Positions 25,401-34,781 of a stretch of DNA of 64,000 bases are shown in pieces. How positions within the stretch are numbered: the stretch's first letter is position 1; each line of letters begins with the position of its first letter. The stretch is taken from the NCBI GenBank assembly GCA_947044365.1, contig OX345643.1:1452501-1516500 (forward strand). The letters run 5' to 3'. Source of the DNA: Petrosia ficiformis (Eukaryota; Porifera; Demospongiae; Haplosclerida; Petrosiidae). Both the position numbers and the translations under genes were made by a program. Below the pieces are notes generated by a model. The model ran no database searches. It was not told the DNA's origin and saw only the letters and a list, made by a program, of their open reading frames with translations.

Positions 25401-28025
25401 AAATTCTTGGCAAAAGCTATATGTATAGGTAAGTAAGTAATAGTTTGATAATTGTATTAGATTCCGGCATACTAAATATATCTGTTACTAATGGGAACCG
25501 TACATCAGCCGAGAGCCCCAAACACCAGTGGCTTAGTAATTAAAAGCACCTGACCAGTCATGTGACCCTGTGTTCAAAAAGCACCTTACCAGTCATGTGA
25601 TCCTTAACTACAGTATAACACATACTTGTGTATGTGACACAGACAAATATATATATATATATATATAGATTCAACTCCATGGAAAGCAATCATAGGGATG
25701 ACCTTGCAGGCTATAAATATTCATAAAAAGCGTTCCTATATAATCATTAGCAAAATGATTAATTAATTAATACCCATTAGGTACTATACTGAATGTGAGA
25801 TTCACTCCTGCTTTTTATAAGCAACTGACAGGAGAGAAGAACACCTTGGAAGATCTGAAGAAAGAGGATGTTTCACTTTTTGAGTTAGTACTTTGAGTCT
25901 TGTTTATGTATGTATGTATGTATGTATGTATGTATGTATGTATGTATGTGTGTATGTATGTATGTATGTATGTATGTATGTATGTATGTATGTATGTATG
26001 TATGTATGTATGTATGTATGTATGTATGTATGTATGTATGTATGTGTGTATGTGTGTATGTATGTATGTATGTATGTATGTATGTGTGTGTGTATGTATG
26101 TATGTATGTATGTGTGTGTGCATGTGTGTAATTACATACATACAAATGTATGTATATATGTATGTATGTATGCATATATGTATATATATATAATTATATA
26201 TGTATGAGGTAATGTTGAACAAGATTGACTTTTATTTGTCTGTTGATGTTTATTCTGTCTATTCCATATCTCACCTATTCCATTTTCTCCCTATATCTTT
26301 ACCTCTCAGGGGTCTTCAACATGTTTTGGACTGTCAGACCCAGCCTGAATTGGATGAAATAGCAGCTCATTTTACTGCTGATTATGAAAGATTTGGTAGT
26401 GTAGTGACTATTGAACTCATTAAAGGTGGCAAGGAGCAAACCGTGACAATTGAAAACAAGAAAGAATATGTAGAAAGTTTAGCACAGTTTCATATGGCAG
26501 GTAACTCATCTCTTAATGGATGTCTGATTTATTTATCAATTCATATGTACATTGATCCACTAATCTATTTCAATCATATATTATCTATTTATTGATTCGT
26601 TGATCCATTGGTCTATCTATTGATCCATTGGTCTATCTATTGATCCATACACTAATCCACTGATCTATCTATTGATTCAGTCATCCATACGTCCAATCCA
26701 CTGATCGATCTATTAATCCACTGATCTATCTATTGATTCAGTCATCCATACATCCAATCCACTGATCGATCTATCATCCATACATCCAATCCACTGATCG
26801 ATCTATCATCCATACATCCAATCCACTGATCGATCTATCATCCATACATCCAATCCACTGATCGATCTATCATCCATACATCCAATCCACTGATCTATCT
26901 ATTGATTCAGTCATCCATACATCCAATCCACTGATCGATCTATCATCCATACATCCAATCCACTGATCTATCTATTGATTCACTAATCTATCTATTCATC
27001 CATTAATCTCTTCATTCATATTTTGACCTCATTATCAATTTTCCAGGTTGTATTCGTCAGCAGTTACAGTCTATATCAGATGGATTCGCCAGTATCATCT
27101 CACCACATCTCATATCTAATTTCACACACAATGAGTTAGAAATGATTCTAAGTGGAGAGAAAATAATATCAGTAGATTATCTTCAATCCAAAACAATCTA
27201 TTTAAGAGGATATACTGAAAATGATGAAATAATCATATGGCTATGGAAGATTCTAAATAATATGTCGCAGGTATAACAGTGTGTGTACATGCATTGGTAT
27301 GTATGTACAGTTGTACATGTACCCGTACATCTATACATGTAGATATGTACATGTACATAAATATGTACATGTACTGGTACATACATGTATGTACATGTAT
27401 GTACCAGTACTAAATATGTAAATGTAGTGGTACATACATTTATGTACCAGTATGTATCAGTACATGTACATAAATATGTACATGTACTGATACATCTGTA
27501 CATGTACTGATCATATAGGTATATGTGCATGTAGGTATGTACATGTATATGTAGGTATGTACATGTGCCTGTACATCTGTACATGCAAAAGTATATGTAC
27601 ATTTAGGTATGTACATGTACCGCACATGTATGTCTGTACATGTACCTGTACATCTGTACATGTAGGTATATGTACATGTAGGTATATATATATACATATA
27701 CATTTACCTGTACATGTGTGTATAATTATAGTATTCATTGTATAATGCTATGATGCATCATGTATTTACAAATATCAAATAATATATTATATTGTGTTAG
27801 GTGGAGCTATCACAGTTACTACAGTTTTCTACTGGTTCTCCATCCATTCCTGTGGATGAGAAATGGCATTGGATAGTTGAGAAGAGTAATCTAGACCACA
27901 CACATCTCCCATTGGCTGTCACCTGTTCTTGCACACTGAAATTACCTCTGTTCAGATCAAAGATGGAACTAGAAGACAAATTGAGATCTGCAATCACTAT
28001 GGGAGCGGGGTTCCATATTTATTAA
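13414..28025 (+). CDS. Giant ankyrin-repeat / filamin-like / HECT E3 ubiquitin ligase, 3237 aa
   Basis: Coding exons: 13414-15310, 16147-16195, 16255-16313, 17210-17270, 17712-17891, 18170-24727, 25262-25428, 25781-25883, 26310-26500, 27047-27270, 27801-28025; they sum to 9714 nt, an intact frame ending in TAA. The start ATG is in good context (AAAATGG). Ankyrin motifs occur near residues 16-80, 145-215 and 315-410 ([29 protein letters not shown]), with decayed ones later. A Ser-rich homopolymer sits near residue 780 and a filamin-type GSPL ending near 2473. The HECT domain spans about 2897-3237, with the catalytic Cys at 3205 in LAVTC, 33 residues from the end. The filamin-plus-HECT end recalls AREL1, but the long ankyrin part does not, so I give no symbol. 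It would transfer ubiquitin to unknown substrates. The exon 9 donor (GTTAGT) was chosen by phase. Confidence 0.9.
15415..15454. repeat. Perfect 15-bp inverted repeat (hairpin)
   Basis: GTCTCATTCCCAGCC and its complement GGCTGGGAATGAGAC flank a 10-base loop. It lies in the intron after the first coding exon of the HECT gene, near related degenerate GAGAATGAGACTAC sequence. May be a tiny foldback element. Confidence 0.7.
15500..15934. mobile_element. Family-A inverted-repeat element, copy 2
   Basis: The left end ATATCCCTGTGATTGCATTT and right end GAAGCAATTATAGGGATAT are inverted. The interior block CCATTAATTGACAGAGCCCC is shared with the copy at 51581-52008. Lies in the first large intron of the HECT gene. 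Confidence 0.6.
17495..17685. repeat. ~73-bp tandem repeat, 2.5 copies
   Basis: Units share ACAATTCCAGTGTTATTTTC and TACCTACGTATGTTATACTA. The array ends just before the acceptor of HECT-gene exon 17712-17891. ORFs across it are incidental. Confidence 0.85.
24733..25205. repeat. (ATGG)n microsatellite beginning at a splice donor
   Basis: About 470 bases of ATGG with CAAATGG and AGATAGTTGG variants. It starts six bases after GTGAGA, the donor of the 6.56-kb exon, and ends about 55 bases before the next acceptor. Confidence 0.95.
25511..25600 (+). repeat. Possible tRNA-derived SINE fragment
   Basis: AGTGGCTTAGTAATTAAAAG resembles a tRNA A-box region, and GTGTTCAAAAA, about 35 bases further, resembles a B-box. 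A second CACCTTACCAGTCATGTGAT follows. No complete cloverleaf can be folded, so it is not called a tRNA gene. A family-A right end (to about 25700) lies next to it. Confidence 0.3.
25902..26190. repeat. (GTAT)n microsatellite
   Basis: About 70 copies of GTAT with a few GTGT variants, starting about 20 bases after the donor of HECT-gene exon 25781-25883. Met/Tyr/Val/Cys ORFs on plus and His/Thr/Tyr ORFs on minus are artefacts. Confidence 0.97.
26590..27030. repeat. ~32-bp ATCC-based minisatellite
   Basis: Tandem units with CATCCATACATCCAATCCAC and TGATCGATCTATC, in the intron before HECT-gene exon 27047-27270. Confidence 0.9.
27280..27715. repeat. TACATGTAC-rich irregular repeat
   Basis: Irregular array of TACATGTAC palindromes spaced by GGTATG, CTG and TCTG, filling the last intron of the HECT gene. 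Thr/Tyr/Cys-rich ORFs on both strands are spurious. Confidence 0.9.
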
Positions 28026-28228
28026 TATTTAGTTCTATTTATACAAAAATATACGCATGTAGTTACACTAGTCATAGTGTTTTTATTATTATATTGTATC
28101 AAATAGTATATTCAATATTCTATATTATAATTATGTGTCTTCATTATATTATAATATATAGCAGATTTATCCATTGTCTAAATGATAATAATTGATGGGG
28201 TGTGGTCTGCACGTGTTATTGAGTGATA

Positions 28229-28405
28229 ATGTTAGCAGAATTACAACCTGTTTGGCAAGCTCTGTTGGGTACATTTCTCACCTGGGGCCTCACAGCTTTA
28301 GGGGCAGCACTGGTATTCATTCTTCATGGAGGGCAAGTAAATGATAACTAATTCCACACTTATGTGTCTTGATTATATGAATATTTATAATTATATAACT
28401 ATATA

Positions 28406-28494
<89 letters not shown>

Positions 28495-31400
28495 GTATGC
28501 TAATAGGTCCTATATACAAAATATAGGACCTGAGTTTTGTGTCGATCCAAGGATGTGATATAACCCGAACCTGCGAGGGCTATATCACATTAGAGGACAC
28601 AAAACAAGGGTCCTATATGCAGTATATAGGACCTGTTAGCATACTATATACAATATATTGTATGATGGTGAGATCTCCTGCATAGTGTGCACATGGAAGG
28701 TCTATATACAATATATACACCCTATATATTATGTGTATAGTATATTATACTAATAGGCAGTGTTTAGTGAAACGATGATCGATTCACTATATAAGAGATT
28801 GCCTAATAATCCTTGATCACAGGGTTTTGATGTCCCAACAGTCCCATGGTAGGAATCAGATTGATGTGCACTAAGACAGTTGCGTCCAGCCAACATATAG
28901 TCCGTTGAGTGATAGTATTATTATGTGTTAGCTTTGGGATTTGTGACTGTTGTCTCAATGAGGAGAGGATTTACTAAATCAACTGTTGGTTGATTATGCA
29001 TTATTATAATAATATAGACTTGGTAAATAATATTCATTCATATTATTTATTTTTTACATCCAGAGACGTATTCTTGATGCAAGTCTAGGATTTGCAGCTG
29101 GTGTGAGTATATTACATGATTATGTATAATTGAAAAGTGATAACACACATTTATGATCGGCGGGATCCGAAACATTCATTTTGATACAATACTGAGTACT
29201 TTGGGAATCAGAATCAATAGTATAAATTACGTATTCAGTACTGTACTATGACGTATGCCACGCCACTGGTACACAAATTTAATTAATAATCAATTTAACA
29301 AAAGGTGATGGAAAATACGTATTGGCATTCTGGAGCAGTACTTGATACCAGGAATCAAAGCACTAGTATTAAAGAATCTAGTAGTTTGATATCAGTATCA
29401 CCTGTCATTAACTCAACATGAATTCTGTGTGCTCTGAGATATTTGTTTGTTACTATATCTCTCCATCTGTTACTATATATATCCATCTGTTACTATATGT
29501 ATCCATCTGTTACTATATCTATCCCTCTGTTACTATATCTATCCATCTGTTACTATATCTATCCCTCTGTTACTATATGTATCCATCTGTTACTATATCT
29601 ATCCCTCTATTACTATATCTATCCATCTGTTACTATATCTATCTTTCTGTTACTATATGTATCCATCTGTTACTATATCTATCCCTCTGTTACTATATAT
29701 ATCCCTCTGTTACTATATCTATCCCTCTGTTACTATATATATCCCTCTGTTACTATATCTATCCCTCTGTTACTATATATATCCCTCTGTTACTATATCT
29801 ATCCCTCTGTTACTATATATATCCCTCTGTTACTATATCTATCCCTCTGTTACTATATATATCCCTCTGTTACTATATCTATCCCTCTGTTACTATATAT
29901 ATCCCTCTGTTACTATATATATCCCTCTGTTACTATATCTATCCCTCTGTTACTATATCTATCCCTCTGTTACTATATATATCCCTCTGTTACTATATAT
30001 ATCCCTCTGTTACTATATCTATCCCTCTGTTACTATATGTATCCATCTGTTACTATATATATCCCTCTGTTACTATATCTCTCCATCTGTTACTATATAT
30101 ATCCATCTGTTACTATATGTATCCATCTGTTACTATATCTATCCCTCTGTTACTATATATATCCATCTGTTACTATATGTATCCATCTGTTACTATATGT
30201 ATCCATCTGTTACTATATATATCCCTCTGTTACTATATCTATCCATCTATTACTATATATATCCCTCTGTTACTATATCTCTCCATCTGTTACTATATTT
30301 ATCCATCTGTTACTATATATATCCCTCTGTTACTATATGTATCCATCTGTTACTATATATATCCATCTGTTACTATATGTATCCATCTGTTACTATATAT
30401 ATCCATCTGTTACTATACAATGTATATATCCATCTGTTACTATATCTATCTCTATAACTGTATCTACAGCATCTATTCATTACTGTATCTATCCCTCTAT
30501 TACTATATATATCCCTCTGTTACTATATATATCCATCTGTTACTATATATATCCCTCTGTTACTATATCTATCCATCTATTACTATATCTATCCATCTAT
30601 TACTATATATATCCCTCTGTTACTATATCTATCCATCTGTTACTATATATATCCCTCTGTTACTATATCTATCCATCTATTACTATATATATCCCTCTGT
30701 TACTATATCTATCCATCTGTTACTATATATATATCCATCTGTTACTATATATATCCCATCCCCTAGTAGGTGATGCTAGCTGCTTCTTACTGGTCTTTAT
30801 TAGCTCCTGCTATTGAATTAGCTGAACAGAGTGGAATATATGGTTCATATTCATTTGTCCCTGTTGGTATAGGTTTTGTCTGTGGCGCTGGGTTCGTTTG
30901 GTTTGCTGACTTACTCATGAATCTATTAGTGAGTGGGTCATGTTATATTCAGTTATGTTCACTATTACAGCACTTGTATAGAGCAATCTGAAAGCAGTTA
31001 ACTACTTTAAATTTATTCATAAATATTAATAATTGTCTCGGGGGGATTGGAGTCTCCTGTATTAGACTCAATAACACTTTGAAGTCTGATGCCCATTCCT
31101 GAATGGGATTGGGTCTAGTTATGTTAGTTTCCCTTACGATTCATTTCCAATAATTGTCTCAGGGGATTGGAGAGTCTCCTGTATTAGACTCAATAACTGA
31201 AATAGAGATACCAAAACGTGTGGCCACAAATCATATACATAAACCAGATGTTGAAGTGTCTGAAACTGTGAGATGGAGAGGACAAAGAGAAGGTGGGACA
31301 ATAAGAGAAGTCCCAGATTCATTAGCCAATGAGATGAGAGACGAAGATAGGAGTGTACAAACTAATCAAAGTTGGAGGAGAATTTTGTTACTAATTATAG

Positions 31401-33613
31401 CCATAACAGTTCATAATATTCCAGGTTTGTGAAGAAAAATAACTTTCAATTTGTGATGATTAATTCATTATACTTATTATTAGAGGGACTGGCAGTTGGT
31501 GTGGGGTTTGGAGCCATTGGAAAATCCTCTTCAGCAACACTAGAAAGTGCTCGGTAAATTAAATTTAATTAAGATGAATGAAGTATCTCTACTATTGCTT
31601 TGTGGTATTATTTTTAATTAATCATTGCTAAAACCTAAATGTTAATTGTTTTGCAAGGTTCCTGTATATATATATATATATATATACATGTATAATGTTC
31701 CTCTGACTTCCTCCACTACAACAGCAGTTTATACAAGCTGCTTCCTGCTGAGCTAAAACATTTATGATGCACTTCAAGTGCTTACAGTCCCCACCCATCT
31801 TTGTGTATATCTCTGTGTGACCCATTTTCACAACTCTTGTCCTGATCCCCAGTTTCAGATGATGTCCTGCATGACTAGCTGTTTCCATACCTCTGATATT
31901 TCATATTCTATACACACGCATTCACACCAAAGTTTTTGATACGCATGAGCCATTTGTCTCAACAATGGTTTAGTGTGTGCACCATCGGAAATACAAATTA
32001 ACAAAGAGTTAAGTGATAATATAATCATATCATAATTAACTGTGCCATCTGGCTCAAAGAGAGAACTGTGCAGTGCCAATTAAGAAGTTCACTGGGCCAG
32101 CCATATAAGTTCATCAAAAACACTGATTCACACACATATCTCATTTACTAGTGTCCTTCTCATAGGAATCTTGCATTGGGAATAGGAATTCAGAATTTTC
32201 CAGAAGGTCTAGCAGTCAGTTTGCCATTAAGAGCAGCTGGTATGAGTAAATTAAAAAGTTTTTGGTTAGTTCAGTAATGCATGTATATATTATTTATGAT
32301 GTATTATATATTACACACAGGTATGGCCAATTAAGTGGAATGGTTGAACCACTTGCTGGAGTATTTGGTGCATTGGCAATAAGTGTGAGGTTATAGTTAT
32401 ATAATGATCCAGTGATGTACTGAGTGCATTAGAATTTAGAACCATAATTATCCAGAAGAGATTAGCAGCAAACTACATAGGAGCATTCAAGTGTAGTCCT
32501 TCCAGTATAGTGTTGCCTTAGCTTTCAATCATTGTGACGTTTAGTTAACTAAAACTAAAACCATTTTTTAATATCCCTATATCTCATTGCAAGGAATACC
32601 TCGGTTGTTATGGCTACATGCATACTGCTGATATGACATAATGTATGCCAATTATGTGTTTGTGGGTTTCCAGATGGCCAGTGGTAAGCTAATCTTGCTT
32701 CAGATAGACTAAATTCAAATTAATAACAAATAACAAACAAAAAAATAACAAACAACAAATAACAAATAACAAACAAAAAAATAACAAACAACAAATAACA
32801 AACAACAAATAACAAACAAAAAAATAACAAACAACAAATAACAAACAACAAATAACAAATAACAAACAAAAAAATAACAAATAACAAACAACAAAATAAC
32901 AATTATTATACCACAGTGTGTGGGTGATCGCCATGGTAACCGCAGGAGATATATGCCCATAACATGCCTGTAGACAGGGAGATTTAGTGTCTAGCCACTA
33001 ATTGTATTTTCACAGTTATTACAGTAAACACTAATTGGGATAGTACTATGGTTTCTACTTGACAACAGTGATATCAAATGTGATTTAATTGCATACTTTT
33101 GTGTTACCATGGTATAAAATACATATAGCCCTGTTTGGATGGCATATAACACCCTTGAGATAATTGTCTCGGGCTACGCCCTCCACCAATTATCTCACTG
33201 GTGTTATATGCCCATCCCTATATCCTATACATAAATAACAAAATAATAATAAATAACAGATAACAAATAACAAACAACAAAATAACAAATAACATTCATG
33301 TACTCAATACTCAACCATTCTTTAATTCTTTCATCCATTCAACCATTCTTCCATCCACTAAACCATTTTTTCTTCTTGTCCAGGTAGCAGAACCATTGTT
33401 ACCATACTCATTAGCATTTGCAGCTGGTGCTATGGTGTACGTAGTAGTTGATGACATCATTCCTGAATCACATGCAAGGTAAATGTAGCACCTGTGAGTT
33501 ATGACTAATAATTTACTCTCTTTCTTCTCATTAGTGGTAATGGTCGTCTCTCTTCTTTTGGTGTAATAATTGGATTTTTAGTTATGATGTCATTGGATGT
33601 AGGATTGGGATAA
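28229..33613 (+). CDS. SLC39A11: Zinc transporter ZIP11 (SLC39A11), 324 aa
   Basis: Nine coding exons: 28229-28336, 29064-29102, 30770-30928, 31163-31424, 31484-31553, 32166-32264, 32321-32384, 33384-33478, 33535-33613; 975 nt, frame intact, stop TAA. The start gives [20 protein letters not shown], like human ZIP11 (342 aa). Diagnostic stretches are [84 protein letters not shown] and [19 protein letters not shown]. The HNxPEG and NFPEG motifs are the metal-binding helices of the ZIP core. The polar linker between TM3 and TM4 (in exon 31163-31424) is the least conserved part. Predicted multi-pass carrier moving Zn2+ towards the cytosol. It starts about 200 bases after the HECT gene ends, on the same strand. 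Confidence 0.97.
28400..28488. repeat. (TA)n microsatellite
   Basis: Nearly uninterrupted TA dinucleotides in the first ZIP11 intron, directly abutting the foldback element at 28489-28650. Confidence 0.97.
28489..28650. mobile_element. Foldback element, family D, with 28-bp terminal inverted repeats
   Basis: The 28-base ends 28489-28516 and 28623-28650 are inverted copies with one mismatch (core AGTATGCTAA and TTAGCATACT). Inside, TTTTGTGTC/GGACACAAAA and TGTGATATA/TATATCACA form further stems, so the whole 162 bp folds back on itself. The flank 28660-28708 (CTCCTGCATAGTGTGCACAT) recurs inverted beside the related hairpin at 56266-56378. Confidence 0.7.
29450..30765. repeat. 20-bp minisatellite, about 65 copies
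   Basis: Unit TCTGTTACTATATCTATCCC with CATC/CCTC and ATAT/GTAT/CTAT variants. It fills the ZIP11 intron between exons 29064-29102 and 30770-30928, ending a few bases before the acceptor. All three plus frames are open (336-457 codons) and encode the same repetitive peptide; not a gene. Confidence 0.98.
31026..31078 (+). repeat. Duplicate of the ZIP11 exon-4 acceptor region
   Basis: About 48 bases (TAATTGTCTC, GGGGATTGGA, CTCCTGTATTAGACTCAATA) repeat 31150-31198, i.e. the acceptor and first ~36 coding bases of exon 31163-31424. The copy has TCGG where the true site has TCAG, so the AG acceptor is lost, and it lacks an AG dinucleotide present in the exon. Confidence 0.8.
31932..32122. mobile_element. 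MITE-like element, family B, copy 3
   Basis: GTTTTTGATACGCATGAGCC ... TTCATCAAAAACAC with the internal AGAGAGAACTGTGCAGTGCC block, in the ZIP11 intron before exon 32166-32264. The sequence at 31725-31905 upstream shares TCTTGTCCTG and GACTAGCTGTTTCCA with segments at 44494-44645, 48255-48400 and (inverted) 58330-58500, a further dispersed repeat. Confidence 0.7.
32715..32908. repeat. AACAAATAACAAACAAAAAA array
   Basis: A-rich 5-7 base units (AACAA, AACAAAT, AAAAAAT) in the ZIP11 intron between exons 32321-32384 and 33384-33478; related sequence recurs at 33230-33295. Minus-strand Cys/Leu/Phe ORFs are artefacts. Confidence 0.92.
33135..33220. mobile_element. Foldback hairpin, family E
   Basis: GGATGGCATATAACACC and GGTGTTATATGCCCATCC are inverted arms, with a second inner pair GAGATAATTG/AATTATCTC around a short GC-rich loop. 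Probably a non-autonomous foldback element; only one copy is visible here. Confidence 0.5.
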
Positions 33614-33889
33614 GACTCATTTATATGTATGTGTATGTATTTATCATAAACACAAAGAGAATAATCTGCATTTTATGTTTGACTTAACGAATGAGTGACT
33701 TAAAGATTTTTTTTATATTTGGTACTTATATATTGTACTACAATTACAAGTTAAATTCATATTGGTTGATTCATTATTTACCATGGTCCTAGTATACAAG
33801 TGCAAGAGGACTTGTTTATGATACTACAAGCTAATCTGATAGATCATGCAGTACGAGTTTAATAGGGATCTGTTGCATAACCAGCTATT

Positions 33890-34072
33890 TATCCATTCCT
33901 TCATCCATCAATTCATCCTTCCATCCATTCATTCGCCCATCAATTTATCCATTCATCCCTCCATTCACATTTAACCATCCATTCATCTCTCCACCCCTTC
34001 TTTCACTCCATTCACATTTTACCATCCATCCCTTCATCCCTTCATTCATTCATTCATCCATTCATCCCAATT
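33890..34072. repeat. CATC/CATT pyrimidine-rich microsatellite
   Basis: Degenerate CATCCATTCATC array in the ZIP11 / A-PCP intergenic region. Confidence 0.85.
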
Positions 34073-34087
34073 ATGTTGTAAAGACTT

Positions 34088-34275
34088 ATATGTAGGCTTT
34101 CTCAGTATTTAAATCCAGTCACTAGGAGAGTTCCACAATCTGGTCGTTACATAACCATAATTTTTGGTCTCTTTAGATCTCAACTTATTGCTTGGTACGG
34201 AAAGGGTGGGACTTTTGAAGTCCTGTTTGATACGAGGTGTTCTAATGGTATGGAACATCTGCAATGTGTGAAATT
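34088..34275 (-). pseudogene. Possible decayed LINE reverse-transcriptase C-terminus
   Basis: Read on the minus strand this gives about 55 codons ending in NYGYVTTRLWNSPSDWI and a stop. The order basic residues, SVP, then a Tyr-rich segment with LWNS resembles the extreme C-terminus of many non-LTR retrotransposon polymerases. Nothing upstream shows polymerase motifs, so at most it is a 5'-truncated remnant. Recognition is from pattern only. Confidence 0.35.
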
Positions 34276-34708
34276 CCACACATTTATAACAACATAAACC
34301 ATGTAGATTAATAATAGCTGTGAGGATTAACGGAATTATGATTTACTCTTGTCAACTCTCTCTCTGATTCCACAGCGTGGAGATGATATAATTATATTTT
34401 CATTATGCTCATTTGTTTGTACATCTTGCCTATGTTTCACTACGAGATGTGATGTAATATTTCTGTTGTATGACTGATGAAACACCTGTACTGCATCATC
34501 GATTGCTATGATGACAATAGGGCTGTAGACACCTCCAGGCCTGCTAATTTGTGTATGATTAGCATTCTTGCACTTCTTTTATGAATGTTATTGTGACGTA
34601 AAATTTAATCGTCCTTTGTAGCCACGCCCAACATTACGGTACAATAATACTACAATTCCGTACAAGCCACTTTCCAATCAATCCAGTGTCTTTGTGGAAT
34701 ACTTTCAG

Positions 34709-34760
34709 GTAACAGAATATTTGTGAATAAATATTTAATATAATGAAATCTTTTCTTTAG
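34709..34760 (+). other. 52-bp intron in the leader of the A-PCP gene
   Basis: CAG|GTAACA ... TTCTTTAG|GAAAA is a well-formed short intron 21 bases before the ATG at 34782. The frame stays open upstream of it (back to about 34618), but with no Met, so 34782 is taken as the start. The sequence before 34618 (CCTTTGTAG) could be another acceptor. Confidence 0.5.
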
Positions 34761-34781
34761 GAAAATATTGATACTGTAGTA

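Noticed and set aside
25511..25600. tRNA gene
   Set aside because: A- and B-box-like sequences are present but no acceptor stem or anticodon arm pairs properly; kept only as a possible SINE fragment.
25815..26207. Overlapping ORFs of 73-135 aa on both strands
   Set aside because: (GTAT)n is open in several frames on both strands; the only real coding sequence here is the HECT exon ending at 25883.
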